Of a stretch of DNA of 64,000 bases, positions 41,882 through 50,718 are shown in pieces. The notes beneath the pieces were generated by a model. That model saw only the letters and a list, made by a program, of their open reading frames with translations, made no database searches and was not told where the DNA came from. The position numbers and the translations under genes were made by a program. The stretch is from Streptomyces sp. CB02414 (GTDB lineage: Bacteria > Actinomycetota > Actinomycetes > Streptomycetales > Streptomycetaceae), in assembly GCF_001905385.1 (NCBI RefSeq), contig NZ_LIPF01000005.1, forward strand, positions 186,001-250,000. The letters are read 5' to 3'. Each line of letters starts with the position of its first letter. Position 1 is the stretch's first letter.

Positions 41882-43334
41882 GACGGCGGACCTCGTCGTC
41901 GTGGGAGCGGGGCCGGCCGGCCTGGCCGCGGCGGCCACCGCCCTGACCGGGGGCCTGCGCGTCACCCTCGTCGACTCGGGCGGCGCCGTGGGCGGCCAGT
42001 ACTGGCGGCACCCGCCGGACCACGCACGAACGGCGATCCCGACCACCGGCCTCCACCACGCCCTGCGTGAGTACCGCGCCCTGCGCCGGGCGCTGTCGGC
42101 GGCCGGTGCGCGAGACCGGCTCGACCTGCGCCTCGCCCACCACGTCTGGTCCGTGACCCGCGACGGCGACGGCTTCACGGTGCACACCGTCGACCGGCGC
42201 CGGGTGCCCCAGGAGACCGCTGTGGTCCTGCGCGCGCCACGCCTGCTGGTGGCGACCGGAGCCTACGACCGTCAACTGCCCTTCCCCGGCTGGGACCTGC
42301 CCGGTGTGCTCACCGTCGGCGGCCTGCAAGCGCTGCTCAAGGGCGGCGGAGTGGTGGCGGGCAGCCGCGTGGCCCTGGGCGGCACCGGACCGTTCCTGCT
42401 GCCGGTGGCCGCCGCACTCGCGGACCGCGGCGCCGAAGTGGCCGCCGTGTGCGAGGCCGCCGACCCGCGGGCCTGGCTGCGGTCGCCCGGTCCGCTGCTG
42501 CGCAACCCCGCCAAGTGGGCCGAAGGGGCACGGTACGGCGCCACGCTCGCCCGCCACCGCGTCCCGTTCCGCCCGCGCACGGCGATCGTCGCCGCCGAGG
42601 GCACCGACCGCGTCTCCTCCGTCCGGATCGCCTCCCTGGCACCCGACGGCAGCCCCCGCCCGGGCACGGAACGCCGCGTCGAGGTCGACACCGTGGGGGT
42701 CGGGTGGGGTTTCGCACCCCAGCTCGACCTGCTCCTCCCGCTCGGCTGCGACCTCACCGACTCCGGCGACGGCAACGCGGTCGTCGCCGTCGACGCCGGG
42801 CAGCGCACCACCGTGCCCGGGCTCTACGCGGCGGGCGAGGTGTGCGGGGTGGGCGGAGCACGCCTGTCGCTCGCCGAGGGCCGCCTCGCCGCCGAGTCGG
42901 TCCTCGCCGACGGGGGAGCCGCCCCCGTCCTCGGCAGGAAGCGCCTGGCCGCCGTACGCGCCACGGTGAACGGGCAACGGGCCTTCGCCCGGGCCATGGG
43001 CCGGGCCCACCCGATCCCGCCGGCCTGGCCCCGATGGCTGACCGACGACACGGTCGTGTGCCGGTGCGAGGAGGTGACCGCGGGCGCCGTCCGCGCCGCC
43101 CGCGCCGACGGCGGGGCCCACGACCACCGTCAGGTCAAACAACTCACCCGGGCCGGCATGGGGTGGTGCCAGGGCCGGATCTGCGGGCCCGCGGTGCACT
43201 GCCTCGTGGCACCGCGCCAGGCCTACACACCCACCGAACGGCTCATCGCGACCCCCGTCACCCTCGGCGCCCTCGCCGACCTGGACCAGGCCGGCCGGAC
43301 CCCGGAAGGAACAGAAGGAGCAGCACATGAGTGA
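41874..43334 (+). CDS. D-hydroxyproline dehydrogenase, FAD/NAD-fold (HcnB-like) subunit
   Basis: 486 aa, overlapping the previous gene by 8 bp. N-terminal FAD motif LVVVGAGPAGLAAAATAL, GGQYWR, the second nucleotide motif near VALGGTGPFLLPVAAAL, and GLYAAGEVCGVGGARLS for the flavin. The C-terminal part is a BFD-like [2Fe-2S] domain with CRCEEVTAGAV and GMGWCQGRICG (four Cys). This is the architecture of the HcnB/SoxA-type subunit. With the two preceding genes it forms the probable membrane-associated D-hydroxyproline dehydrogenase. Confidence 0.87.
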   Translation: MSETADLVVVGAGPAGLAAAATALTGGLRVTLVDSGGAVGGQYWRHPPDHARTAIPTTGLHHALREYRALRRALSAAGARDRLDLRLAHHVWSVTRDGDGFTVHTVDRRRVPQETAVVLRAPRLLVATGAYDRQLPFPGWDLPGVLTVGGLQALLKGGGVVAGSRVALGGTGPFLLPVAAALADRGAEVAAVCEAADPRAWLRSPGPLLRNPAKWAEGARYGATLARHRVPFRPRTAIVAAEGTDRVSSVRIASLAPDGSPRPGTERRVEVDTVGVGWGFAPQLDLLLPLGCDLTDSGDGNAVVAVDAGQRTTVPGLYAAGEVCGVGGARLSLAEGRLAAESVLADGGAAPVLGRKRLAAVRATVNGQRAFARAMGRAHPIPPAWPRWLTDDTVVCRCEEVTAGAVRAARADGGAHDHRQVKQLTRAGMGWCQGRICGPAVHCLVAPRQAYTPTERLIATPVTLGALADLDQAGRTPEGTEGAAHE

Positions 43335-44226
43335 GCAGCACCGCAAGCCCTGGCACGGCGTCCTCGTCGCCACGAGCCTGCCCTTCAACGCCGATCTCAC
43401 GGTCGACTACGGCGCCTACGCGCGAAGCGTCGCCCGGCTCGCCGAGGAGGGACTGCACGGAGTCGCGCCGAACGGTTCGCTCGGCGAGTACCAGACACTG
43501 ACGTACGAGGAGCGCGACCGCGTCGTCGAGACGGCCCTCGCCGCCGCCCCCGAAGGGTTCACCGTCATGCCCGGTGTCGGCGCCTACGGCGGCGCGGAGG
43601 CCAGGCGGCACGCCGAGTTCGCCAGGGACGCCGGCTGCCAGGCGGTCATGTGCCTGCCGCCCAACTCCTACCGCGCCGACGACCGCGCGGTCCTCGAACA
43701 CTTCGAGCTGGTCGCCTCGGCAGGCCTCCCCGTCACCGCGTACAACAACCCCATCGACACCAAGGTCGACCTGCGCCCCGAACTGCTCGCCAAACTGCAC
43801 GCCGAGGGGTTCATCGTCGGCGTCAAGGAGTTCTCCGGCGACGTCCGGCGCTGCTACGAGATCTCCGAACTGGCCCCCGGCCTCGACCTCATGATCGGCA
43901 CCGACGACACGGTCCTGGAGGTCGCCATCGCCGGCGCCAAGGGCTGGGTCGCCGGATACCCGCAGGTCTTCCCCCGCGCCTGCCTCGCGCTGTACGAGGC
44001 CTCGCTCGCCGGCGACCTCGACACCGCCCTGCCGCTCTACCGTCAACTGCACCCGGTCCTGCGCTGGGACAGCAGGACGGAGTTCGTCCAGGCCATCAAG
44101 CTCGGCCAGGACATGACCGGGCGGCGCGGCGGTGCGTGCCGGCCGCCGAGGCAGCCGCTCACCCCGCAGACGGAGGCCGCCGTGCGCGCCACTACCCAGG
44201 CCCTCATCGACGCCGGGACCGACTGA
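43327..44226 (+). CDS. Pyrroline-4-hydroxy-2-carboxylate deaminase (DapA family)
   Basis: 299 aa, overlapping the dehydrogenase subunit by 8 bp, with GAAGGAG upstream. A DapA/NanA-family barrel: Schiff-base Lys167 in IVGVKEFSGD, Tyr139 in TAYNNP, and the substrate loop APNGSLGEYQTLTYEER. In this setting it should deaminate and dehydrate pyrroline-4-hydroxy-2-carboxylate to 2-oxoglutarate semialdehyde. The family also includes dihydrodipicolinate synthase and sugar-acid lyases; the operon decides the call. The dehydrogenase finishing the path to 2-oxoglutarate is not in this window. Confidence 0.85.
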   Translation: MSEQHRKPWHGVLVATSLPFNADLTVDYGAYARSVARLAEEGLHGVAPNGSLGEYQTLTYEERDRVVETALAAAPEGFTVMPGVGAYGGAEARRHAEFARDAGCQAVMCLPPNSYRADDRAVLEHFELVASAGLPVTAYNNPIDTKVDLRPELLAKLHAEGFIVGVKEFSGDVRRCYEISELAPGLDLMIGTDDTVLEVAIAGAKGWVAGYPQVFPRACLALYEASLAGDLDTALPLYRQLHPVLRWDSRTEFVQAIKLGQDMTGRRGGACRPPRQPLTPQTEAAVRATTQALIDAGTD

Positions 44227-44228
44227 CG

Positions 44229-45230
44229 ATGCGCTCGAAGGTCTGCTACCACGCCGTCGACTCCCACACCGAGGGCATGCCGACCCGCGTGATCACGGGC
44301 GGTGTCGGTGTCCTCCCCGGGGCGACGATGTTCGAGCGGCGGCAGCGATTCGTCGCGGAACGCGACCACCTGCGCACCCTGCTCATGTGCGAACCGCGCG
44401 GCCACGCCTCGATGTCCGGCGCCATCCTCCAGCCCCCGACCCGCCCGGACGCCGACTTCGGCGTCCTCTACATCGAGGTGTCCGGCTGCCTGCCGATGTG
44501 CGGACACGGCACGATCGGCGTCGCCACCGTCCTCGTCGAGACGGGGATGGTCGAGGCCGTCGAACCGGAGACGGTCGTACGGCTCGACACGCCCGCCGGA
44601 CTGGTCACCGCCCGGGTCCGGGTGCGCGACGGCCACGCCGAATCGGTGACCCTGGAGAACGTCGCCTCGTACTGCCACGCCCTCGACCAGGTCGTCGACG
44701 TCGACGGGTACGGGCCGGTGCGCTACGACATCGCCTACGGCGGCAACTTCTACGCCTTCGTCCGGCTGGAAGACCTGAAGATCCCGTTCGAACGGGCCCA
44801 GAAGCAGCGCATGCTCGACGCCGGGCTGGCCATCATGGACGCGATCAACACGCGGAACCCGGTGGCCCACCCGGAGAACCCCGGGATCGACGTGTGCCAC
44901 CACGTCTACCTGGAGGCGCCGGGATCGACCGCGGAGCACTCCCGGCACGCCATGGCGGTCCATCCCGGATGGTTCGACCGTTCGCCCTGCGGCACGGGCA
45001 CCAGCGCACGCATGGCGCAACTGCACGCCCGCGGTCTCCTGCCGGTCGGCCGGGACTTCGTCAACGAGTCGTTCATCGGCTCCCGCTTCGTCGGCCGCGT
45101 CCTCGGCGAGACGACGGTCGGGGACCGCCCGGCCGTCCTCCCGTCGGCCACCGGACGCGCCTGGATCACCGGAACCGCCCAGTACCTGCTCGACCCGTCG
45201 GACCCCTACCCGGCGGGCTTCACCCTCTGA
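44229..45230 (+). CDS. 4-hydroxyproline 2-epimerase (proline racemase family)
   Basis: 333 aa, ATG two bases after the deaminase stop. Proline racemase fold with both catalytic cysteines: Cys91 in LPMCGHGTIG and Cys254 in SPCGTGTSA. Two Cys means epimerase/racemase; trans-3-hydroxyproline dehydratases have Thr at the second place. It interconverts trans-4-hydroxy-L-proline and cis-4-hydroxy-D-proline, the entry step. The 333-residue length is normal for 4-hydroxyproline epimerases. Its last 11 bp overlap, tail to tail, the end of the collagenase gene. Confidence 0.92.
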   Translation: MRSKVCYHAVDSHTEGMPTRVITGGVGVLPGATMFERRQRFVAERDHLRTLLMCEPRGHASMSGAILQPPTRPDADFGVLYIEVSGCLPMCGHGTIGVATVLVETGMVEAVEPETVVRLDTPAGLVTARVRVRDGHAESVTLENVASYCHALDQVVDVDGYGPVRYDIAYGGNFYAFVRLEDLKIPFERAQKQRMLDAGLAIMDAINTRNPVAHPENPGIDVCHHVYLEAPGSTAEHSRHAMAVHPGWFDRSPCGTGTSARMAQLHARGLLPVGRDFVNESFIGSRFVGRVLGETTVGDRPAVLPSATGRAWITGTAQYLLDPSDPYPAGFTL

Positions 45231-47514
45231 GCGGCCCCGTCCCCGTCTCGTACCGGGTGGCCACGGTGACGCCGGAGAAGCTCTCCGCCCCGTGCAGGGT
45301 GACGTAGTGGTAGCCGGCCGGGGGATCGGTGACGGTCAGGGTGTGGCCGTTGCCCGCACCGGTCGAGCTGCTGGTGTGGCTGGTGCGGGTGGCCCAGCCG
45401 CTGTCGCTGTAGTACAGGTCGGCGTCACCCGTGCCGCCGGAGACGGTGATCTCCAGCTGGGACACGCCGGACGGGAGGTACAGGTACAGGTAGTCGTCGG
45501 CACCCGCGGCGCCGGACCGGTTGCCGCGCCGGCAGCCGTGGTCCAGCACCCGGGTGTCCGGGGCGGCGCACTCGGTCACCGAGCCGCAGTCGCCCGCGGC
45601 GCAGCCGGCGAGCCAGGTGTACCAGTCGGCGTCGTACCGTGTGCCGATGGTGCGGGTGAGATGGTCGCGCGCCGCGTTCCAGTCGCCGGAGCGGTAGTGG
45701 CCGAGCACCGTCGCCATGTCGGCGGGGTGCCGCTCCAGCATGTACCGGACGGCGAGGTAGCCCCAGCGGTACACGCGCGTCGTGTCGTGGCTGTAGGTGG
45801 TGTCGAACAGGGTGCTCAGGGCGTACGTGCCTTTGCCGGCCTCCGCCATCGCCTCGTCGTAGACGATGCCGCGGTAGGAGTAGGAGAGGTACTCCGCGAA
45901 GCCCTCGATCCACCAGATGGTCGGGGTGGCGACGTTGGCGGCGAAGTCGCCGTACATGTCGAACCGGCCGTCGAGGTAGTGGGTGTACTCGTGGTTGAGG
46001 TTCCAGATCTGGAGGGCCGGACGCAGCCACTCGGCCTCGTAGGCGATGAAGCGGGCCTGGTTGCCGGCGGCCGCCGGATCGCCCTCCAGGTACATGCCGC
46101 CGTTGTTGGTGTCGATGCCGTACATGGCACCGGCGTAGGTCTGGTAGTCGGTGCTGGAGTCGAAGACCACGACCTCGATGGTGTCGTTGCGGTCGCCGGC
46201 GACCGGACCGTCGTCCTTGACGGCCTCGTGGAAGTGGGCGTCCTGTTCGCGCAGGCCGGCACAGCTCGCGGACAGCTCGCCCGGGCTCATCCGCTGCGCC
46301 CTGATGGTGATGGCCGGGCCGCATGCGTGGGTCACCGGCAGTACGGCCCGCGCCAGTTGCGCCTGGAGGTCGCACGTGCCGTAGTACGGGCAGTTGGACC
46401 TGTCGTAGTAGTCCGTCATCTCGGCGACGCCGACCCACAGCGGCGCAGTGGCACCGGTGATCGAGCTCGCGTCGAGCAGGCCGGACGCCAGCGGGCGGAC
46501 CTCGGCGCGCAGCGCGGAGTGCTGCAGGAACCTGCCGAGTTCACGTCCGGCGTTCGACGTGAGGTAGGACTGGCCGGTCCCCAGGAGCGCGAGGTGGTCG
46601 GAGGCGAAGCGGTACAGCGAGTCGAGCAGGCCGGGGTCCGTCCGCACGGCCGTCACGAACTCGGGCACCTGGTGGCCGCGGAACGTCACGGTGTACACGT
46701 TGTTGACCGCGTTGAGCATCGGCCACGACGCGTTCCACGACGCGTCGTAGTCCGCCAGCAGCCGCCGCAGCACGTGGATGTAGCGGGCATTCTCCTCGGC
46801 GCTGTCGATGAGGGTGACGGCCTCGGCGAGTGTCTCGCCGTTGGCGTCGGTGACGTCCCGGGAGCGGGGACTGGCGAAGAACGCGTCCAGGCCCGAGCGG
46901 ATCGCGGTCCGCAGCGCGTCGCCGTACGCGCCCACGGCGTCCGGGTTGTAGTACTGGACGTAGTAGCCGGCCCGCAGATAGAGCACGAGCCGCGGCATGC
47001 CGGTACTGGGATCGCCGGGGTAGGACGCCGAACTGTCGCGGACCGCGTACGCGACGGAGGTCATCTGGGCTTCCCGGAAGGCGCCGTGGGCGTCGCTCCC
47101 GGTCAGCTCGAACAGGGTGTTGACGCAGTCGGTCGTGGACGCCTTGATCTGCCGGACCAGCGCGCTGCCGGTGCGGCCGGTGAAGTCGGAGGCGTCGCAG
47201 GCGGCGACGTCCGCGGGCTTCCTCGCGCCGTGCTTCCCGCCGTCCTGCCGGAGCGCGTCCTTGCTCGCCGCCAACGGCGGTATGCGGGACGGCTGCTGCC
47301 GCCCCTTGCCGACGTGTGCGCTGTCGGCGGCGGCGGTCTGTGCCGTGGGTGCCGGGCCGCTGTCCTTCCCTCCGGGCGCCGCGGTGCGCGCGGCCGGTGC
47401 GGAGGCACCGGGCAGGGCGGCGGCCGGTTGAGCGAGCAGGCCGGCGCCCATGGCGCACGCCAGGGCCAGGGGCAGCACCGCGCCCAGACTTCGGCGTACG
47501 AACGTGGTTCTCAC
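45220..47514 (-). CDS. Secreted M9-family collagenase
   Basis: 764 aa from GTG 47514, behind GGGAGG. Sec signal peptide (residues 1-33, LPLALACAMGAGLLAQPAAA). A long Ala/Pro linker precedes an activator-like helical domain (about 100-400). The peptidase has His508-Glu-Tyr-Thr-His512 in LNHEYTHYLDG and the third ligand Glu537 in WWIEGFAEYLSY, as in gluzincin M9 collagenases. The C-terminal PPC-type beta domain (about 670-764: DDYLYLYLPSG, GTGDADLYYSDSG, GYHYVTLHG) probably helps binding to collagen. It would release Hyp-rich peptides outside the cell, matching the hydroxyproline operon it faces. Its stop overlaps the epimerase end. Operator copies lie about 140-170 bp upstream. Confidence 0.9.
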   Translation of the reverse strand: MRTTFVRRSLGAVLPLALACAMGAGLLAQPAAALPGASAPAARTAAPGGKDSGPAPTAQTAAADSAHVGKGRQQPSRIPPLAASKDALRQDGGKHGARKPADVAACDASDFTGRTGSALVRQIKASTTDCVNTLFELTGSDAHGAFREAQMTSVAYAVRDSSASYPGDPSTGMPRLVLYLRAGYYVQYYNPDAVGAYGDALRTAIRSGLDAFFASPRSRDVTDANGETLAEAVTLIDSAEENARYIHVLRRLLADYDASWNASWPMLNAVNNVYTVTFRGHQVPEFVTAVRTDPGLLDSLYRFASDHLALLGTGQSYLTSNAGRELGRFLQHSALRAEVRPLASGLLDASSITGATAPLWVGVAEMTDYYDRSNCPYYGTCDLQAQLARAVLPVTHACGPAITIRAQRMSPGELSASCAGLREQDAHFHEAVKDDGPVAGDRNDTIEVVVFDSSTDYQTYAGAMYGIDTNNGGMYLEGDPAAAGNQARFIAYEAEWLRPALQIWNLNHEYTHYLDGRFDMYGDFAANVATPTIWWIEGFAEYLSYSYRGIVYDEAMAEAGKGTYALSTLFDTTYSHDTTRVYRWGYLAVRYMLERHPADMATVLGHYRSGDWNAARDHLTRTIGTRYDADWYTWLAGCAAGDCGSVTECAAPDTRVLDHGCRRGNRSGAAGADDYLYLYLPSGVSQLEITVSGGTGDADLYYSDSGWATRTSHTSSSTGAGNGHTLTVTDPPAGYHYVTLHGAESFSGVTVATRYETGTGPLRG

Positions 47515-47642
47515 TGAGCCTCCCATGAGGGGATGGGGCCACGCGACGGGCGTGGCCGATGGGACGGAACAGGTCGGGGAGTCAGGCAACGGGTCATGCG
47601 CCTCGGCTGAGAGAAGAGCCGGCTCGGATGGGTTGGCATGTC

Positions 47643-47689
47643 CATGACTTAACCTGTGACATGTACCATTGCACAGGTGACATGACTTA
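47643..47689 (-). promoter_or_regulatory. Multi-copy GntR operator before the collagenase
   Basis: GTGACATG occurs at 47656-47663 and 47677-47684, within an imperfect palindrome (TGTGACATG ... CATTGCACA, 47655-47675). CATGACTTA direct repeats flank it at 47643-47651 and 47681-47689. The core matches the perfect palindrome before the GntR gene and the site before the hydroxyproline operon. The rest of 47515-47753 shows no gene. Confidence 0.6.
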
Positions 47690-47753
47690 GGGAAGGCGTC
47701 GGAGGGAACTCGGCATTTCCCTGGTGGGCCGGGGGAGTTACCCGTGGGCCGGG

Positions 47754-48461
47754 CTACCGGTCGCCGGTCCGAAGCGTCTGCTCGCCGTCCTCCGCACCGT
47801 CCGCGCCGTCGGCCCACAGGGTGCGGATGTGCGAGAGGTGGCGGCGCATGCAGTCCTCCGCCTCCTGCGCGCGGCCTGCCACGATCAGGTCGAGGAGCTC
47901 GATGTGTTCCCGCGCCGAAGCCACCAGGCGCCCCGACTCGTTGAGGTCGCCCAGCCCGTACAGGCGCGAGCGCTTGCGCAGGTCGGCCACCACCTCGACC
48001 AGGCGCTGGTTCCCGGCGAGCGACAGCAGTTCGAGGTGGAAGCGGTGGTCGGCTTCCAGGTACTTGAGGACGTCGTGCTCCTGAGCAGACGTCACGATCT
48101 GCCGCGCCAGCGGGCGCAGTTCCTCCAGCCGCTCGGCCGGCACCGTCCGGGCGACCCGGCCCACGGTGGGAACCTCGATGAGGGTGCGGATGTCCGTGAA
48201 CTCGTCGAGGTCCCGGTCGGTCATCTCGGTGATGCGGAACCCCTTGTTGCGGACCGCTTCCACCAGGCCCTCCCGGGCCAGGTCGAGCATCGCCTCGCGG
48301 ACCGGGGTGGCCGAGACGCCCAGTTCCGCGGCGAGCGTCGGCGCGGAGTAGACGACGCCGGGGCGCAGTTCACCGGCGATGAGCGCGGCCCGGACGGCGT
48401 CGGCCACCTGGTCCCGCAGATGCGTCTGGACCGAGATCACCTGCGACGTGAGATGAGGCAT
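47754..48461 (-). CDS. GntR/FCD regulator of collagen and hydroxyproline use
   Basis: 235 aa, ATG 48461 behind GGAGGAGC. Winged helix at the N-terminus (LRDQVADAVRAALIAGELRP, then LAAELGVSATPVREAMLDLA, ending NKGFRI) and an FCD domain with metal/ligand residues in ADHRFHLELLSLAGN and REHIELLDLI. It lies between the collagenase and an Xaa-Pro aminopeptidase. A perfect palindrome overlaps its own promoter region, and related sites lie before the collagenase and the catabolic operon, so it probably represses all three until hydroxyproline or a breakdown product binds. The effector and direction are inferred. Confidence 0.88.
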   Translation of the reverse strand: MPHLTSQVISVQTHLRDQVADAVRAALIAGELRPGVVYSAPTLAAELGVSATPVREAMLDLAREGLVEAVRNKGFRITEMTDRDLDEFTDIRTLIEVPTVGRVARTVPAERLEELRPLARQIVTSAQEHDVLKYLEADHRFHLELLSLAGNQRLVEVVADLRKRSRLYGLGDLNESGRLVASAREHIELLDLIVAGRAQEAEDCMRRHLSHIRTLWADGADGAEDGEQTLRTGDR

Positions 48462-48502
48462 GTGTGCTCCTCCGAGCCCTCGGTCCGATCACCTCCCACT
48501 AT

Positions 48503-48517
48503 ACAATGTCACATTGT
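48503..48517. promoter_or_regulatory. Perfect operator palindrome ACAATGT-C-ACATTGT before the GntR gene
   Basis: A 7-bp perfect inverted repeat around one C, 41 bp before the regulator start. A TATAGT-like -10 (minus strand) lies next to it, so binding would block the promoter. This is the clearest copy of the regulon motif. Confidence 0.75.
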
Positions 48518-48544
48518 TCTGAAATGGGGACGAACAGGCCCCGC

Positions 48545-49966
48545 TCAGCGGGACGGGGACGCCACCCACTCCTCCACCTCGTCCGCGCCGCGCGGCAGCC
48601 CGGACGACAGACACAGCGCCCCGTCGGCCGTGATGACGAAGTCGTCCTCGATCCGTACGCCGATGCCGCGCAGCTCCTCGGGGACCGTCAGGTCGTCGGG
48701 CTGGAAGTACAGGCCGGGTTCGACGGTGAGGACATGGCCGGGCCCGAGCGTCCCGCCCAGGTAGGTCTCGTCGCGGGCTCCCGCGCAGTCGTGGCAGTCC
48801 AGCCCGAGCATGTGGCCCGAACCGCACACCGTGTACCGGCGGTACAGGCCGGACACCGGGGTCGACGCCGTCGCGCCGGGCGGCCGCAGACCCCAGCCGT
48901 CGAGCCCTTCGGCGATGACGCGCATCGCGGCCTCGTGGAAGTCGCCGTACCGCGCGCCGGGCCGCAGCGCGGCGATGCCGGCCGACTGGGCGGCGAACAC
49001 GAGGTCGTAGACCCGCCGTTGGACGTCGGTGAAGCGCCCGCCGACCGGCAGGGTCCGGGTGACGTCCCCGGTGTAGAAGGTGTCGGCCTCGACGCCGGCG
49101 TCGAGCAGCAGCAGGTCACCGTCGCGCACCGGACCGTCGTTGCTCATCCAGTGCAGGACGCAGGCGTGCGCCCCGGCCGCCGCGATCGTCTCGAAGCCCA
49201 GGCCGTAACCGTCCAGCCGGGCCCGCCGGTTGAAGGTGCCCTCGATCCAGCGCTCACCCCGCGCCAGGCGGGTGGCCCGGTCCAGCTCGCCCACGGCGTC
49301 GTGGAATCCGGCGACCGTGCTGCCCACGGCCGCACGGAGCTGGTCCACCTCCCACTCGTCCTTGACCAGCCGCGACTCGGCCAGGAAGCCCTCCAGTTCC
49401 GCCTCGGCCCGGCGAGCGGGCGGCACCAGCGAGTCGACGAGCGCGTCCACGCCGCGTACCACCCGGGTCGGTACCTCGCGTGCGAGGGCGCGCCGCAGTC
49501 CGTCACGGGCGGCGGCCTCGATGCCGAGGGCGTCCGCCGTCTCGGCCAGGGTCCGGCGCCGCCCGACCCAGAACTCCCCGTACCGCCGGTCACTGTGGAA
49601 CTCCGCGCCGTCCGGCCCGCCGTCACGCGGCGACCGCGGTCGGGTGAAGAGCGTCACGGAGTGCCCGCTTCCCGTGGGTTCGAGGACCAGGACACTGTCC
49701 GGGACCGCGTGTGTTCCCTGCTCACCGGTGAGGTGGACGAACGCGGAGTGCGGACGGAAGGTGTGGTCGAAGTCGTTGCTCCTGACCTTCAGCCCGCCCG
49801 ACGGGACGACGATCCGTTCACCGGGGAACCGCTCGGACAGGGCCGAGCGCCGCTTGGCCGCCCACGCCGCCCCGGTCAGTGCCGGCAGTCTCCGCTCCGT
49901 TTCCGCCCAGTCTCCCCGGAACGGATCGGGGTGCGGGGCCGTACCCCCGCCGTCGTGCTGTTCCAT
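48545..49966 (-). CDS. pepP: Xaa-Pro aminopeptidase (aminopeptidase P, M24B)
   Basis: 473 aa, ATG 49966 with GGAGG ten bases before. An N-terminal creatinase-like domain (about 1-200) and a pita-bread catalytic domain carrying the two-metal site: Asp in LLLLDAG, Asp in YTGDVTRT, His in GSGHMLGLD, Glu in TVEPGLY and Glu in VRIEDDFVI. It removes the N-terminal residue before proline (or hydroxyproline) from peptides. Streptomyces carries more than one such enzyme; this copy beside collagenase and Hyp genes probably trims imported collagen peptides. No copy of the regulon motif was found before it. Confidence 0.92.
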   Translation of the reverse strand: MEQHDGGGTAPHPDPFRGDWAETERRLPALTGAAWAAKRRSALSERFPGERIVVPSGGLKVRSNDFDHTFRPHSAFVHLTGEQGTHAVPDSVLVLEPTGSGHSVTLFTRPRSPRDGGPDGAEFHSDRRYGEFWVGRRRTLAETADALGIEAAARDGLRRALAREVPTRVVRGVDALVDSLVPPARRAEAELEGFLAESRLVKDEWEVDQLRAAVGSTVAGFHDAVGELDRATRLARGERWIEGTFNRRARLDGYGLGFETIAAAGAHACVLHWMSNDGPVRDGDLLLLDAGVEADTFYTGDVTRTLPVGGRFTDVQRRVYDLVFAAQSAGIAALRPGARYGDFHEAAMRVIAEGLDGWGLRPPGATASTPVSGLYRRYTVCGSGHMLGLDCHDCAGARDETYLGGTLGPGHVLTVEPGLYFQPDDLTVPEELRGIGVRIEDDFVITADGALCLSSGLPRGADEVEEWVASPSR

Positions 49967-49991
49967 CAGCGGTAGACCTCCATGCGTCGGT

Positions 49992-50507
49992 TCACGTCGT
50001 CAGCAACCTGCTCAGCAGTTCCGCGCCCCCGTCGGTGAGCGACCAGACCCCGTCGTACGCCGGACCGGCACCGCCCCCGACGCCCGCGTGGTCCGCTCCG
50101 GGAGCCGGCCCGGCCACCGCCGGCACCGGAACGACCGCCCAGCAGCGTTTGCCGTGCGCGGTGCGCTCCACGCCGTGCAGGAGGCAGAGGCCGTCGATCA
50201 GGACGAGGCCGCGCCCTCCTTCCCGGTCCGGGTCCGCCGCGCGGGCCCGCGGCACCTCCGTGCTGCCGTCGAGGACGGTGATGACCACCAGCCCCTGATC
50301 GAGCGACACCTCGACGGTCATGGCACCACCGCCCGCGTGCACCAGCGCGTTGGTGAGGAGTTCCGACGCCACCACTTCCACGGGAAGGAGCGACTCGTCG
50401 GCCATCGACACGCCCCACGAACGCACGGTCGCCGAGACCCGGCGGCGGGCGCCGCGTACCGCGGCCGCGGTCGCCTCGACGGTGAAGCGGACCCTGGTGG
50501 CGGACAT
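49992..50507 (-). CDS. ATP-binding anti-sigma (RsbW/SpoIIAB-like) regulatory protein
   Basis: 171 aa from ATG 50507, which has GAGGAGA eight bases before; the longer open frame adds low-complexity sequence. A GHKL ATPase domain: N-box LPVEVVASELLTNALVHAG, G1 TVLDGST, and G2 GGRGLVLIDGLC. Such short HATPase proteins are very numerous in Streptomyces and act as kinases/anti-sigma factors in partner switches. It lies 25 bp before the aminopeptidase P gene on the same strand and may share its transcript by chance. No sigma factor or STAS antagonist is adjacent. Confidence 0.87.
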   Translation of the reverse strand: MSATRVRFTVEATAAAVRGARRRVSATVRSWGVSMADESLLPVEVVASELLTNALVHAGGGAMTVEVSLDQGLVVITVLDGSTEVPRARAADPDREGGRGLVLIDGLCLLHGVERTAHGKRCWAVVPVPAVAGPAPGADHAGVGGGAGPAYDGVWSLTDGGAELLSRLLTT

Positions 50508-50718
50508 GCTGTGTCTCCTCGCAAGGCGGTGGGGGCGCGCGGTCACTCCCGCCGGACGGGGCGCGCAGGTGGAGGCTTCCACGACCGCGACGACGGCGAC
50601 AACCGACCCGGCCATAGGAGAACCGGCGCACGAGGCATAACGTCTGAGCCCCGACCGGACCCGCACGCGCCGGGCTGTCGCACAATGGTCCGGCTTCCCG
50701 AGCGGCGAGGTGTGTGCT

